Made by a program: the position numbers and the translations under genes
Notes under the pieces: model-generated
What the model was told of the DNA's origin: nothing
Database searches by the model: none
The model's input: the letters and a program-made list of their open reading frames with translations, nothing else
NCBI GenBank assembly: GCA_961205875.1
Contig: OY540811.1
Location: forward strand, 20,453,248-20,517,247
Reading direction: 5' to 3'
Origin: Sialis fuliginosa
Lineage: Eukaryota; Arthropoda; Insecta; Megaloptera; Sialidae
DNA: 64,000 nucleotides
Shown: positions 10,861 through 21,131 of the stretch, one piece after another
Numbering within the stretch: position 1 is the first letter of the stretch
Layout of the letters: the number at the start of each line of letters is the position of its first letter

Positions 10861-11639
10861 AGCAGTTGTAGAGATTATAAAATATGTGTATTAATAGGTA
10901 TAGAATTAAAGTGAATTTAAATTTAAACTGTATACATTTTAATCGTAAATACTCGTATATCTATACTTTGAATTTAAACGCATTTATGATTTATCTAGTA
11001 GATACCTGTCTAATAGTAATTTTGTTATTTTTTAATAATTATTTTTTAATTTTCTATTAAATTTAATTTCATTTCATTTTAAATGTATGGAGAAGTTATA
11101 ATAAAACATTTTTTAAATTATACTATACTGTATTATTTTCTTAAACGGATTAATTGATCCTCTATTTTACTGTAACAAGTCTTTTAAGTGAAAATAGAAT
11201 AATGTTGTAGAACTAAAAGTAAGTAGTACATCAATATAATAATTGCAATATTGTTAAAGGAACTAATTTTAGCATTTCAAAAAAAATCCAATGTATGTCT
11301 GTGAGTAGAAGACCCACCAGTAGATCGTTTGTAGTGCGTAATACAAAATAATATGTAAAAAAAAGATAATATGAAATAAATGTACTTATTAGGTAAATAT
11401 ATGAGATTATTAACAATTTGTTATTTATATCTAAAACCAGAAGTTATCAATATTAACATGTTTAATAAAAATATAGATTTTGTTCCAAAATATTATTCTA
11501 GAATTGTTTCAATTTAAGCGAATATTAGATTTACATAAAACATTATTTATAATCAAGGCAACCATAGCTGCAATAAAACGCAAACAAAGAAATGAGATTT
11601 GAAAACGAAAAGAAAAAATATAACAAGTATTAAATGTAT
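10861..11639. other. AT-rich background upstream of the CpG-rich block
   Basis: Only AT-rich sequence with low-complexity frames; nothing called. Confidence 0.5.
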
Positions 11640-11935
11640 AAAGGCTGCGCGAACAGTTTATATATCGACAGAAATCGAACAAAGCGTAACACAAAAGGAG
11701 AAAGAAGAGAGGCAAGAGGTGAAACAGACAAGCAAGCACTTTGCAATGTTGTTCTTTCCAAAGCTTCGACATGTCCGTAAGCGCTTGTACAAAAATGATA
11801 CTAACATGGAGGTCGCGGTACTCGCGAGGCGTGGCGAACACAGACCCCGCCCACAGCGCGTACACGAACCCGCCTCGTCGCAACAAAACGCCGCCAATTG
11901 TCGGACATCTAGCGACGGAATCGCGAACTACACTC
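11640..11935 (+). promoter_or_regulatory. CpG-rich candidate promoter
   Basis: From about 11800 the sequence is dense in CpG (GGTCGCGG, TCGCGAGGCGTGGCG, CGCCGCC, AGCGACGGAATCGCG), the densest CpG stretch I saw. It includes a GC box-like CCCCGCCCAC near 11844-11853. Overlapping open frames on both strands, up to 161 codons, have no recognisable domain and are probably a by-product of low A+T. The consensus splice donor at 12038 downstream suggests plus-strand transcription starting near 11.9 kb; a bidirectional promoter is possible. This is inference without an RNA signal. Confidence 0.4.
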
Positions 11936-12037
11936 GTGTCATACGGTTCATGTTTACATTCAAACAGTTTTGTTTCGCCTCTTATATTTTTTATTGTTTC
12001 GCTAGTTTTGATTTATGCAGTAATTTAAGTTCCTTAG
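11936..12037 (+). other. possible non-coding first exon (5'UTR) ending at a consensus donor
   Basis: Immediately downstream of the CpG-rich block the sequence becomes T-rich and ends at TTAG/GTAAGTT, with the intron starting at 12038. This matches the metazoan donor consensus MAG|GTRAGT exactly. The 5' limit is a guess. The start codon would then lie in a later exon, probably beyond this window. The alternative is a chance donor. Confidence 0.3.
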
Positions 12038-12045
12038 GTAAGTTA

Positions 12046-12484
12046 AATTTTCGTGTAGTGGTATCGTTTTATTTGAATATTTAAATCAGGTTTAATATAA
12101 AGCGTTGAAATAAATTTTTATATATAATTTATATATTCGTGAATAATGTAAATAAATGTTACAGAGGATACGCAACCATTAAATTTTGTATCGCATTTTT
12201 ATGTAAATTCTGCTTTACATTATACATTTTTTAAATCGTTAAAATTTTGGTATTCAATTATTTTTATAATATTCAGATTATTTTTATTTTAAAGAGTAAG
12301 CATACCTACCGGATGTGAAACATATTTTCTTTTTGATACAATTGTTCAACTCATATAAAATTTCAAAATTCAAATATAAAAAATAGTATTAATTAGATGC
12401 CTGACTAATAATAATTCATAAAATGTAGAAATGATAAGATAATTTGAAGCTATTGTCGGTAAATAAGGAGAACATAGGTGTCCC
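12046..12484. other. AT-rich background
   Basis: If the donor at 12038 is real this is the start of a long first intron. No branch point and acceptor pair followed by a coding exon was found. Confidence 0.45.
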
Positions 12485-12756
12485 GACGTCACACTATCAA
12501 AAATCACGTGTTGATGTGTTAGAATAGAGTAGAATGTGCTGTACCTATTATAACATATAGAAAATTTTATTTAACAATTATTTAATAAAAACAGTTCGTT
12601 GCGGCGAAGGTCGAATCCCTGTTTTTATACTATATTAACCCACTTTCGCCCCAATAGATTGTCCTTACCAAGGACAATATAATTAAAGTGTATATTATTA
12701 GAGCATCAACTCTATTTTGAATAACTACATACGTGTTTTTGACAGTTGTGACGTCA
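12485..12756. promoter_or_regulatory. CRE-like sites
   Basis: GACGTCAC at 12485-12492 is close to a cAMP-response/ATF element, and TGACGTCA at 12749-12756 is the perfect octamer. Between them is a small hairpin, ATTGTCCTT-ACC-AAGGACAAT, near 12658-12678. The sites would suit CREB/ATF-type bZIP factors. Confidence 0.3.
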
Positions 12757-13199
12757 GGCCATCCATGTACTCGTATTAATCCCATTGTCTTTACCTACAT
12801 ATTTGAATTGTTATCACAAAAATAATTACTTCTGAAAAAATAATCCCTATAATACAAGCTTTCATTATAATTCATCATTATATTTAAATCTAGATAATAA
12901 TGTCCGCATCTATCTACATTTAACTTTAAAATACACATTTTCGCTCGAGTCTTCAAAACGTTGTCAACCACTATAACAATTTTACCAACCCCACTTTCAA
13001 TTGTAAATATATTAAAAAACAGCACAAGTCAATCCCATCATATCAGTTTAAAATTTGTTTTCACATGACAGCTATACGTAACAACTGTCTATGACACCAA
13101 TATCTATACACATACACACACAAACACTCACGAAATTGTGTACATACATGCATATATACAAAACACAATACGTATTTTAAAATCAAATTTAAAACGTAC
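12757..13199. other. AT-rich background with a CA-rich run
   Basis: A CA-rich run lies near 13108-13130 (acacatacacacacaaacac). Nothing else is evident. Confidence 0.5.
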
Positions 13200-13345
13200 T
13201 TAGCATATGCGCACATCACAGACGGTTTTTAATATAAGCTCGTGACGTCATCTCGGTGGGGGTGTGAGCGGGTGTGACAGAGGGATGCATATTTGATGCT
13301 ACTCTCGCGGGGAGGGTACAGTAGCAGACTTGTGTTTATTTTTGT
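13200..13345. promoter_or_regulatory. GC-rich island with a perfect CRE and Sp/KLF-like words
   Basis: TGACGTCA at 13243-13250 is followed within 10 bp by GGTGGGGGTGTGAGCGGGTGTG and then by CTCTCGCGGGGAGGG. The order CRE then G-rich boxes is promoter-like, but no TATA, initiator or donor can be assigned. It could be the promoter of an unseen transcript or a distal element. Confidence 0.3.
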
Positions 13346-13898
13346 TGGACTTGTGACAGTTTGAAATGTAAATGTTCACTGATTCACGTCAACATTGTCA
13401 AAGAGACATTGTTTTATTATTGAACCGAATAAAAACAACGCCAGTGGATGTGTATATGTGTGGAGAGGGTGAGGAATTTTCTCTGGGATCGTTAATCAGT
13501 AGCGTTTCAAATATTTATTTGTAAATCGTCAAAGATTTTATATTTGAAAACAAAATAGGTATTTTTTTGTTAAATGTAATATAACATTTTCTTTCAAAAT
13601 ACACACATAAAATAAAATTAATATCGAACTGTACATACAATACATGTTATTAGCGTGCAAAATTTCAAAATAAAACATTGTGTTGACTAGTCGCTTAACT
13701 TCAGAAGAAATATTTAATGTTTTAATTTAATTAAATTAAACATAACCTTATTGATTTATACTCTTATACATATATACCGGAAGAATGAATAAAAACGTCT
13801 ACTGTTTGGTGACAGAACTATACTTAAATTACATATTCAACTTTTGAATAGTCTTAAAATGTATACTTTATAGTCCAGTTTTAGATAATAAAATTTTA
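13346..13898. other. AT-rich background
   Basis: No gene or shared repeat was found between the CRE island and the M1 copy. Confidence 0.5.
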
Positions 13899-14141
13899 AT
13901 GTCCGGTATTATAAAGCAGCTAGCAAATTTGCTAGCTAGCAAGAATTTTAAAATGAGGTATTAATTCTGTGATAAAGTATCTATGGATTAGCTATGGAAT
14001 TTAGAGCAGTGATACTTCCACTTATTGTAACACAGTTGGCGACTCTGACCATACAAAATAATTTTCATAATATAACCACTGATTTAATACCATTGGTGTT
14101 TACATACCACGCGTGCGTGAAAATTACCATGAAGATAAGGG
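13899..14141 (-). mobile_element. MITE family M1, copy 2 (inverted, 3' truncated)
   Basis: It starts with ATGTCCGGTATTATAAAG and follows the reverse complement of copy 1 closely through TATCTATGGATTAG, CACAGTTGGCGACT and ATAACCACTG.TTTAATACCA. It decays after ACCACGCGTGCGTGAAAA, and the second terminal repeat is missing. The inner palindrome GCTAGCAAATTTGCTAGC is exact here. Confidence 0.7.
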
Positions 14142-14175
14142 CTTTGTGAGAAACAACCCGGAAAAATTAATAGAT

Positions 14176-14520
14176 TAGATCTACGTAGATCAAAATTTTG
14201 AAATAGATCAACGGAAGTCTAAAGAGATCTACTTATTGTTAGACTTTATTAGATCTACTCGGGAAAAAAATTGAGATTTCTGTAGATGCATTTTGGAACA
14301 GATCTACACAGATCTACTCAGAGCAACGTAGATTTACACAGACCTACGTAGTACGTAGATCTATGTAGATCTACGGATATGTACATAGATCTAAAACTCA
14401 AAGACGGCCGACTGAATTTTTTGATCTACGTACGAGTATATCACCATGGATCTAATTGTAAGTAGATCTATTCTAATTGACGAAGATAAAAATTTTGTGA
14501 AAATTTTATATACGTAGATC
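14176..14520. repeat. irregular array of the palindromic word GTAGATCTAC
   Basis: Fourteen GATC words lie in 345 bp, at 14178, 14188, 14206, 14226, 14252, 14301, 14311, 14358, 14368, 14388, 14423, 14449, 14465 and 14517. Most sit in the contexts AGATCTAC or GTAGATCTA, and about one would be expected by chance at this composition. The first pair forms the perfect 14-bp palindrome GATCTACGTAGATC (14178-14191). Spacing is irregular, so this is not a simple satellite. It directly follows the truncated M1 element. Confidence 0.75.
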
Positions 14521-16222
14521 ATATCAGTTTTTTCTTGGGAATGTGATTTGTTGTGAAGTCAATGAGGTGGGGGGGTGAAGTAAGTTGGGAGGATCGGACA
14601 GATGGTTAGTTAACGTGTACACTTTATTGGGTGCTAGAGATCAAAAAAATCTTTTACAAACTGAAAACACAATTCCTAAATGATTTAATATTTAAAAAAG
14701 TAAAAGTAAACTATATGTATATAACAAAACTAATCCAAAAGTATTGTCTGTATTTCCAGAGTACCTATGTCGACAACAGAATACTTGTTTTCCACCCGGT
14801 ATATATAACTATCTATGTAAATTTCATTAACTTGTTAATTCCTTCATAAATAAATTAATTATTGTAACACTATTAAGCATTATCTATTCTTATTCAAATA
14901 CAAAACCAGATTTTAAAGGCAATTTACTCCATACACACACAGAGGCACAGTAAGAGAGCAAGCCGACCACATAGAGGTTAACAGTGTTTTAAACATGGAT
15001 GTGTCGCTTTTAGCGGGGCCGCCAAGGTAGCTTAGAATAAACACACCTGGAACAACCCAAATCACTCATTGACAGGCATGTTAGCTAAGGATAAAGGACA
15101 TTATGTACCCAAGGATTAAAAACAGTATCCTGACAAAGTACCGGACTCATATTTGCCGGAAAATGTTAAATAAATATTAAATTTATTTGTACAAGATTGG
15201 TTAACATATTTTAAGTGACCGTGGAATATAAAAAAAAGTTTTTACATGTGTCTGCATACATATACTTTTTATAAAAAAAATAAATCCACTTTGAAATAGA
15301 TATGAATTATTGGTAAAAAATAAATTCGCTTAACCACCATCAAATAAACTATTCGAATAATTGTTCAATTATATTTGCAAAAGTATAACATAAACAGATA
15401 ACATACCAGCAAATTACCATTTTTGTAAAATTCTGAAAACGGCAATAGTAAAATATTAATTTAGTATACTCTTTATAACCAGATATTAGTTATGGTAGAA
15501 ATCTTTAAACAGCGTCTATAGAAGTGGTATAAAAATGTGATCAAAACTAACTTCCAGTTTGTATATTTGTATATAGCGGTTAATATTGCAGACGGCGAAA
15601 AATGCAAGCACGCCCCATTGTAAAAATGACAAAGACATGCTTTTTAATGTGAAAATAATGATAACGGGAAACTGTGCAGATTTTTTATTAGATTTTAAAT
15701 GTTTTTTATAGGTCAAAATCACTGTCGACTTTATGACAAGGTGTCATGAAAGAATTATTTTTTATGACATTTAAAACCAGTGGGAGTTACATTTTTACAA
15801 AAGAGACATTAATTTTTGTTAAATTGCTTTTATATTTCATTTGTGAAAAACTGCAAATTAATCTTTGTATAAAAACTATGTAAAAAATAATAATTATAAT
15901 TATAAGTACACGCATTCTACAATTTTTAAATTTAATACATGTACTTAAAGACATATACAATTAGTGATAACAATTCTTGTCACGTAAAATGGAATTTCAT
16001 CGCCATGTTTTCGGTTAACCAAAAAATTGACTTTTGTTCTTTAAGTATTACCATAGATGTAAACTGGTTTTATAGATTATTGACTGTCTTCAAGATATAT
16101 TTTTACTGAAAATAATAACGATAATACAAATAATACATAGATAATGTATAGAAAAATTTTCTTCGATTTTTATTTTCTTTCAGTAGATTTTTAGTTGATA
16201 TACCTTATTGTTAAATCTATAA
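14521..16222. other. AT-rich background
   Basis: A G-rich word (GAGGTGGGGGGGTG, about 14564-14577) and a mixed patch at 14935-15070 break otherwise AT-rich sequence. No gene called. Confidence 0.5.
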
Positions 16223-16345
16223 TCCATACTAATATTATACCTAAATACGAAAATGTGTCTGCCTGTCTATAAATTTGACAGGGAGATAGCTTGCATCCTG
16301 AGGAAGGACATAGGTTACTTTGTATCCGGAAAATGTATAAAATAA
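16223..16345 (+). mobile_element. decayed Helitron-type 5' part
   Basis: The block starts TCCATACTAATATTATA followed by a TGTGTCTGCCTGTCT word. It continues with GGACATAGGTTACTTTGTATCCGG, matching the order of a repeat class very common in insects ('tccatactaatattata...gtgtctgtctg...ggacataggctactttttatcccgg'). The middle is deleted and no CTAGT end is seen nearby, so this is a truncated relic. Assignment to Helitrons rests on the TC start and on family resemblance. Confidence 0.5.
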
Positions 16346-16636
16346 AATAATAAGTGTATGACATTTGTACGCAGCATTGGAATGTTTTTAAGATCATACA
16401 CCACCGTGTGGTGAAAAATTGAAGTGTTCCTATCGGGTCAGCTATCATGCTGTTAGTTTTATAAACGTATTTAATTAATTTATATGAGAAATTATTTGAA
16501 AGAATTATATTCTAATTTTTAAACATATAATATAATTATATTGTAATTTAAACACAGGTTATATTACGTTAGATTACAATTGACCCGATTGTGTTAGTTT
16601 CGATTTTTACAACAGAACTCGTCGCTTGTAGTTTAT
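16346..16636. other. AT-rich background
   Basis: Nothing beyond short frames. Confidence 0.5.
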
Positions 16637-16848
16637 GGGTCGATCCACACTATCGTACCGGTCTCGGTTCAGTCTCGCTCCAGTCAAATATTCAGTATAG
16701 CAAATACTGTATCGGAGCGAGACTGGACCGAGATCGGCACGGTACCTATAGTGTGAATGCTTTCATTGTTTATTGTATATTTATATTTGATTGGAGCGAG
16801 ACCGGACCGAGACCTGACCGAGACCGGCACGATAGTCTGGATCGACCC
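16637..16848 (+). mobile_element. foldback MITE family M2, copy 1 (212 bp)
   Basis: The outer ends are inverted: GGGTCGATCCACACTATCGTACCGGTCTCGG on the left and CCGAGACCGGCACGATAGTCTGGATCGACCC on the right. Inside lies a second inverted pair, GGTCTCGGTTCAGTCTCGCTCC against GGAGCGAGACTGGACCGAGATC, so the element is built from nested palindromes. An open frame of 86 codons across it is a shadow of this structure. A second copy lies inverted at 53173-53370. Target duplications are ambiguous, so the superfamily is left open. Confidence 0.75.
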
Positions 16849-17154
16849 TAAATAAGCTCGTCAAAGCGCTTAAAATTAAAAAAAAAACGATTAAGCTCAA
16901 AAAAACAGCGAAAACCCTACAATATTTTTTTATAGTTTTTTGAAACTTTTGTTAAACTAATAATAAGCATAAACAAGTTTTCATGTCTAATGCTGGTCTT
17001 CCATAATATGTTTTCCGTGCTTTCCAAGTTCGATACAGGACACTAAAAACATTAATAATTCCATTAAATAATTATCAATTGCAGAAATGGTCATGTAGAA
17101 GGAAAGGTCGGTTCAAGAAGTATACAATTTCGATACCATTTGTCCGTCTATTAT
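16849..17154. other. AT-rich background
   Basis: No feature seen. Confidence 0.5.
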
Positions 17155-17345
17155 ATGTAGTGTAGATCAGTGGACCGGTCCGGTGAGTTATCGCGAGGTG
17201 TGCTGAAGCCGCGCGAGTTTTAGCTGTCTCGGCCCATTATAAATAAATAAATCGCGTGCAGTTATGCCGCCACTGGCGCTACACACGCTCTCTATCACGA
17301 ACTTGACCGTTTTTGTCGTCGGTGGTGGGAATCTTCGAAAACAAT
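17155..17345. promoter_or_regulatory. GC-richer island
   Basis: The patches GGACCGGTCCGG (self-complementary, about 17172-17183), ATCGCGAGG, CCGCGCGAG, GCCGCCACTGGCGC and GTCGTCGGTGGTGGG stand against AT-rich flanks. A TATAAATA word at 17238-17245 has no well-placed initiator. An 82-codon minus-strand frame across it shows no known domain. Possible regulatory element. Confidence 0.25.
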
Positions 17346-19204
17346 GCGTCTGATTTATTGATCTCAGGATTACTAGTACGCTCATGGTACAAAGGTCATG
17401 ATGTCTATCATAGTAGTACATAATGCAATTATACAACTAATAAGATTTATAATTGTTTTGTAATGTCATCTAATTTTGTATAGTCTAGTCGCTGTTGTAG
17501 TGCATAGGGGAATGTGGAATATATTAATGCAATTTATAAAAACCAAAGCGAATCGGATAAAAAAAACTATTTTTTAGTTGCTTTTTTACTTTTATACGTG
17601 CTCTCTTATCATTTGAGTCACCTTCTCTCTCTTTCTCTCTCCAAAAGTATCTAATTCTTTAGACGTTTTATCGGAAAATGGTCTAAATGCTGCAATGCTC
17701 TGCTGTAAAAGAAGTAAGATGTCACATGAAAAGATGAAAAAAGTAGAGAAGTTGGCACTTGGTTCGTTTTTATCAAAAAATTTTACACGTAGCGTTTTTT
17801 TAGATAATTCACTTACATTCCCATTATTTTGGATCTTTTGTAATTATGTAACATAATAAATTCAATTGTGTAAAAAAAATTTTACATTACATTTTTTATT
17901 TAATATTTTTCTAAAACAAGTATACCTAAAAGCTCTTGTGAAAGGTAAAACAAATCCTGAAGTTATGATCTTACTGTTTTATTAAAATAAAAAAAATGTA
18001 ATTACTAAACTAAAGAATAAGAACAAAATACTGTAGACATATAACCATTGCATATTTAAATCTGCTTTTCAAAATACTTTCTTTACATTTGCCGACACAA
18101 TAATAGCAACAACAAAAATAAAAATTGTATATAAAATTCTCTCATATGCCGCATCTCGCATATAACATTTTTTCCGCCGAAATCTAAATATTATTTTTGT
18201 CACTTTTGTAACTGGCTTGTCGGCGGACCACTTACATAGATAGACCACGTCTTGACATGCTCGAGTGGAAGTTATGTTGGAATAACATTTCACAAAGTTG
18301 GGTTCACAAAAACCGCCTTGTTTACATATATACGATATACAAGCGGACGGCTCAAGACCTTATACTTAATGAAACATGTCATACAGAAAAGTTTCAATTC
18401 ACTTTTTGGTCTTCGGCTTCCATTTATGTGTTTAAACTTGTTCAACTAAATTATTATGCATACATTTATATACATGGGTATTTGGGTATATAGAAGGAAA
18501 AAACTGCATATTTACAAACAAACAAAAAGTTTTTTATTTTCATTATGTGGGTATGTATGTAGATACGAATATTAGGTACAAAATAATTCAGATAAAGACA
18601 TAATTGGCCGTATATAGTTACTATTAACGCCAGGAAAAAATAGGTAGTACAAATATTTTTTACGAAAACGCGTTAAATTGACATTATACCTAATCTATTC
18701 AATTTAGTCTGTTAATTATTTTTGTCTCAATCACACAGAAACTATCAATCGGATTCACAATTATTTTGTATCAAGATAGGAGAGATCTAGGATATACAGA
18801 AGCTTATTTATATTGACATTAATACGAAAGGAGTTGCAGCTACTATAACACGTCTAGCGCCATCTATTAAATAATTGAATAAAATATTGCGTAGTTTCTC
18901 GGGTAAAATATAATAAAACATAATAATAATAATAGAAAAAATAAATACGTTAAATGAATGTCTCAGCGAATCTTCAGTTTAGGTTCAAAGTAGAAAATTG
19001 TGGGATATTGAAGATATATTTTATAAACTTCTTATGCATAATTAACATTTAAAATATGTATAAATATTTATGACAAAAATTAAATGAAATATTAACAAAT
19101 CTGATTAATTATAACGATGTATAATTAATAATTTATTAAGTAATTGAAATAATTAATTCTAATTAAAAGAATATATAATAAATACTTACAAACTTGAAAA
19201 ACAG
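17346..19204. other. AT-rich background
   Basis: A pyrimidine run (CTTCTCTCTCTTTCTCTCTCC, about 17622-17642) and a mixed patch near 18165-18350 are the only departures from AT-rich sequence. Short frames near 18069-18493 on both strands are not recognisable. Confidence 0.5.
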
Positions 19205-19690
19205 AGCAAGGTATACTGTTTTTGAGATTTATGGGTTCATTTTGTAATTGTCAAGAATTTATGTAATTAATAAAACAAATACCTACCTCTTTATTAAATC
19301 AATTTAATTACCAAAGTCCGTAAATATAGTTTTTTTTTTTTAATTATAGACTTTTATTTTGATTTATGTTTTTTCTCCAGTAATGGATAAAGTACAATCA
19401 ATAATGAGTATCTAGTGATGTTAACATATCTTGCTAATGATTACAAAATGATAAGTACTACGACACAAAATTTATAAAATAAAGAATTGAAAATTTGAAG
19501 CAATATGTAAAGCAGATAATATAATAATTAATACATAGATTACACTAATAATTCGTTTGAATGTCCAACATTTGGCCGATTGTCATTAAATTAAGCTGTT
19601 TTATAATTTAGTTTCTATATATTATGATTCAGTAATATAAACAATAATCCAACACTGTGGTATGATCCAAGACTGGTGTCAGTACCTTAT
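19205..19690 (+). mobile_element. MITE family M3, copy 1 (5' end decayed)
   Basis: It shares with the copies at 45525 and 46927 the run CTCTTTATTAAATCAATTTAATTACCAAAGTCCG, then TTTTTTCTCCAGTAATGGATAAAGTA, GATTACAAAATGATAAGTACTACGAC and GGCCGATTGTCATTAAAT. The right end reads CCAAGACTGGTGTCAGTACCTTAT, the inverted partner of the M3 left end AAGGTA.TGGCACCAGT. The left end is degenerate. Confidence 0.65.
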
Positions 19691-19849
19691 ATACTTTTTT
19701 ATGCACATAATCCAGAATTCATGCATTATATAAGTAGCTAGATATTGATCAATGAATTTGCCAAGTAAAAATATGTTTTGACGAATTTTTTTCTTAGAAA
19801 AAAAATCCTCCAACAAGGTCCATCACACTCCAACAATCATACTATTTAT
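19691..19849. other. AT-rich spacer
   Basis: AT-rich spacer between the M3 copy and the E-box cluster. Confidence 0.4.
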
Positions 19850-20125
19850 TTTATTTTGTCATCAACACAGATCTTCCAGACAATATCCAGGGCGTTACCA
19901 AAGCCGTCCGTATCATACAAACGTAATAAATTTCATCCAAATGTATGTGTGCATGTATCATTGCCAGAATTAATCCACTGGTGGTATCGGTTAACACGTG
20001 TCATACACGTGTCCTTTACACACAATGACACGTGGCCGTATTTAATTATGCCACTCTGTATTCGGCAGTTACCCATAAACGATAACACTCATTGGTTGCA
20101 ATCTATTGTCTCATAGTGTTCTCGT
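19850..20125. promoter_or_regulatory. cluster of three CACGTG E-boxes
   Basis: CACGTG occurs at 19995-20000, 20006-20011 and 20029-20034. The start-to-start distances are 11 and 23 bp, about one and two helical turns, so all three face one side of the DNA. The surrounding 270 bp is less AT-rich. Class B E-boxes are bound by bHLH and bHLH-PAS factors such as Myc/Max, USF/MITF and CLOCK-CYCLE. A 112-codon open frame across the block looks incidental. A good enhancer candidate on motif grounds alone. Confidence 0.45.
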
Positions 20126-20364
20126 AGATTTTGCCAAAGAAATATAGTATTAGTATTTGTTTAAGTATATTAATTAGATTTATGATATCTGATAAGTTTT
20201 GCTGGTTAAATTCGTATATGGCTATAAAATGGACAATATTCAGTAATATTACCAGAAAATAGTTTTCAAACGATTTATACTGCTGTATCTACTTACAAGT
20301 GTTAAACGTTTGAATTTTAATTATAGGGTAATAACATATATACATATGATGCCGTGTTTGAACC
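20126..20364. other. AT-rich background
   Basis: No feature seen. Confidence 0.5.
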
Positions 20365-20467
20365 AAAAAGACAAGACAGCAACAAGGTGTTTTTAAAACA
20401 CTTCGTATTTAAAAATGTATAGTTGCTATTTTGTAAAAAAGACACCGTGTTGCTGTTTTGTCTCTTT
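20365..20467. repeat. inverted repeat with ~30-nt arms, dispersed
   Basis: The left arm (20365-20394) reads AAAAAGACAAGACAGCAACA then AGGTGTTTTT. The right arm (20435-20467) is its near-perfect inverse, ending TTGCTGTTTTGTCTCTTT. The internal words GGTGTTTTTAAAACAC and TTAAAAATGTATA recur at 30327-30372, so this is a small dispersed foldback element. Confidence 0.6.
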
Positions 20468-21093
20468 AGTCTTTCTTCTTCTTATGGGTTTTATGTCAAG
20501 TGGATTTATCTCTTTAGTCTAAACATGGCACAAGACCAATATAGATATTATACTAGATGGTTTTTTTTTGTTAAATACAATGGAATTCAGATATGAAAAA
20601 TAACATTTTATGTGAAAGTTTGTAAATTGTAGAAAATTAAGAAAAATCAGTACCTATACCAATTTCAACGTCGAATTTCATAATTTTCTTTCAATTATAA
20701 ATAACTATTGAGAATTCTGATTGTTTTTTATGAAGGTCTATATTAATAAAACGTCACTAAATAAAGGAAAACGTTTTTCCAAACTGGCAACTTTTTGATA
20801 GTAGATCGGAAAATCCCTTTAGGAATAAAATTAGGGGACTTTCTCCAACATGAACTACATGTTGACCAAATAAGTATAAAATCCGTGGAATTGAGGTTAA
20901 AAAATATTTCAGATTTTGATAGAATCTCACCTGTTACATAGGTACACAAAGTTTTAAATATATCTAAACAATTAATGAAGTGTTTAATAGCGTAACTTGG
21001 ATGCATACTCGATAGAAATCATTTCAAGTTCGAGAATACATTCGACATTTCTCATCGGACACGTTCTATGATCATTACAGCTATATACATATA
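20468..21093. other. AT-rich background
   Basis: An 87-codon minus-strand frame (20743-21006) has a low-complexity, Cys/Phe-rich translation and no recognised domain. Confidence 0.5.
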
Positions 21094-21131
21094 ATCATAT
21101 ATTAAACATACTAGTATGTTTAATATATGAT
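21094..21131. repeat. perfect 38-bp palindrome
   Basis: Arms of 19 bp meet with no spacer at ACTAGT: 21094-21112 is the exact reverse complement of 21113-21131. The word TATGTTTAATATATGATATAAT (from 21115) also occurs at 3781-3802 without its partner arm, hinting at a dispersed source. Confidence 0.9.

Noticed and set aside
11599..12084. 161-codon open frame, the longest in the window, with overlapping frames on the other strand
   Set aside because: It spans the CpG-rich promoter-like block and then AT-rich sequence. Composition changes abruptly inside it and there is no domain. Long frames are expected where stop-rich AT content drops.
12609..12619. GGTCGAATCCC, like a tRNA/SINE B box followed by a T run
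   Set aside because: No A box at the right distance and no tRNA-like fold; no other copy in the window.
16591..16851. 86-codon frame rich in Arg and Asp
   Set aside because: It is the translation of the M2 palindromes (GACCGAGACC words), not a gene.
17238..17260. TATAAATA with a downstream CAGT as a core promoter
   Set aside because: The spacing to the initiator-like word is about 22 bp, too short, and TATA-like words are abundant at this base composition.
19778..20116. 112-codon open frame over the E-box cluster
   Set aside because: No recognised domain; the less AT-rich, motif-dense DNA explains the lack of stops.
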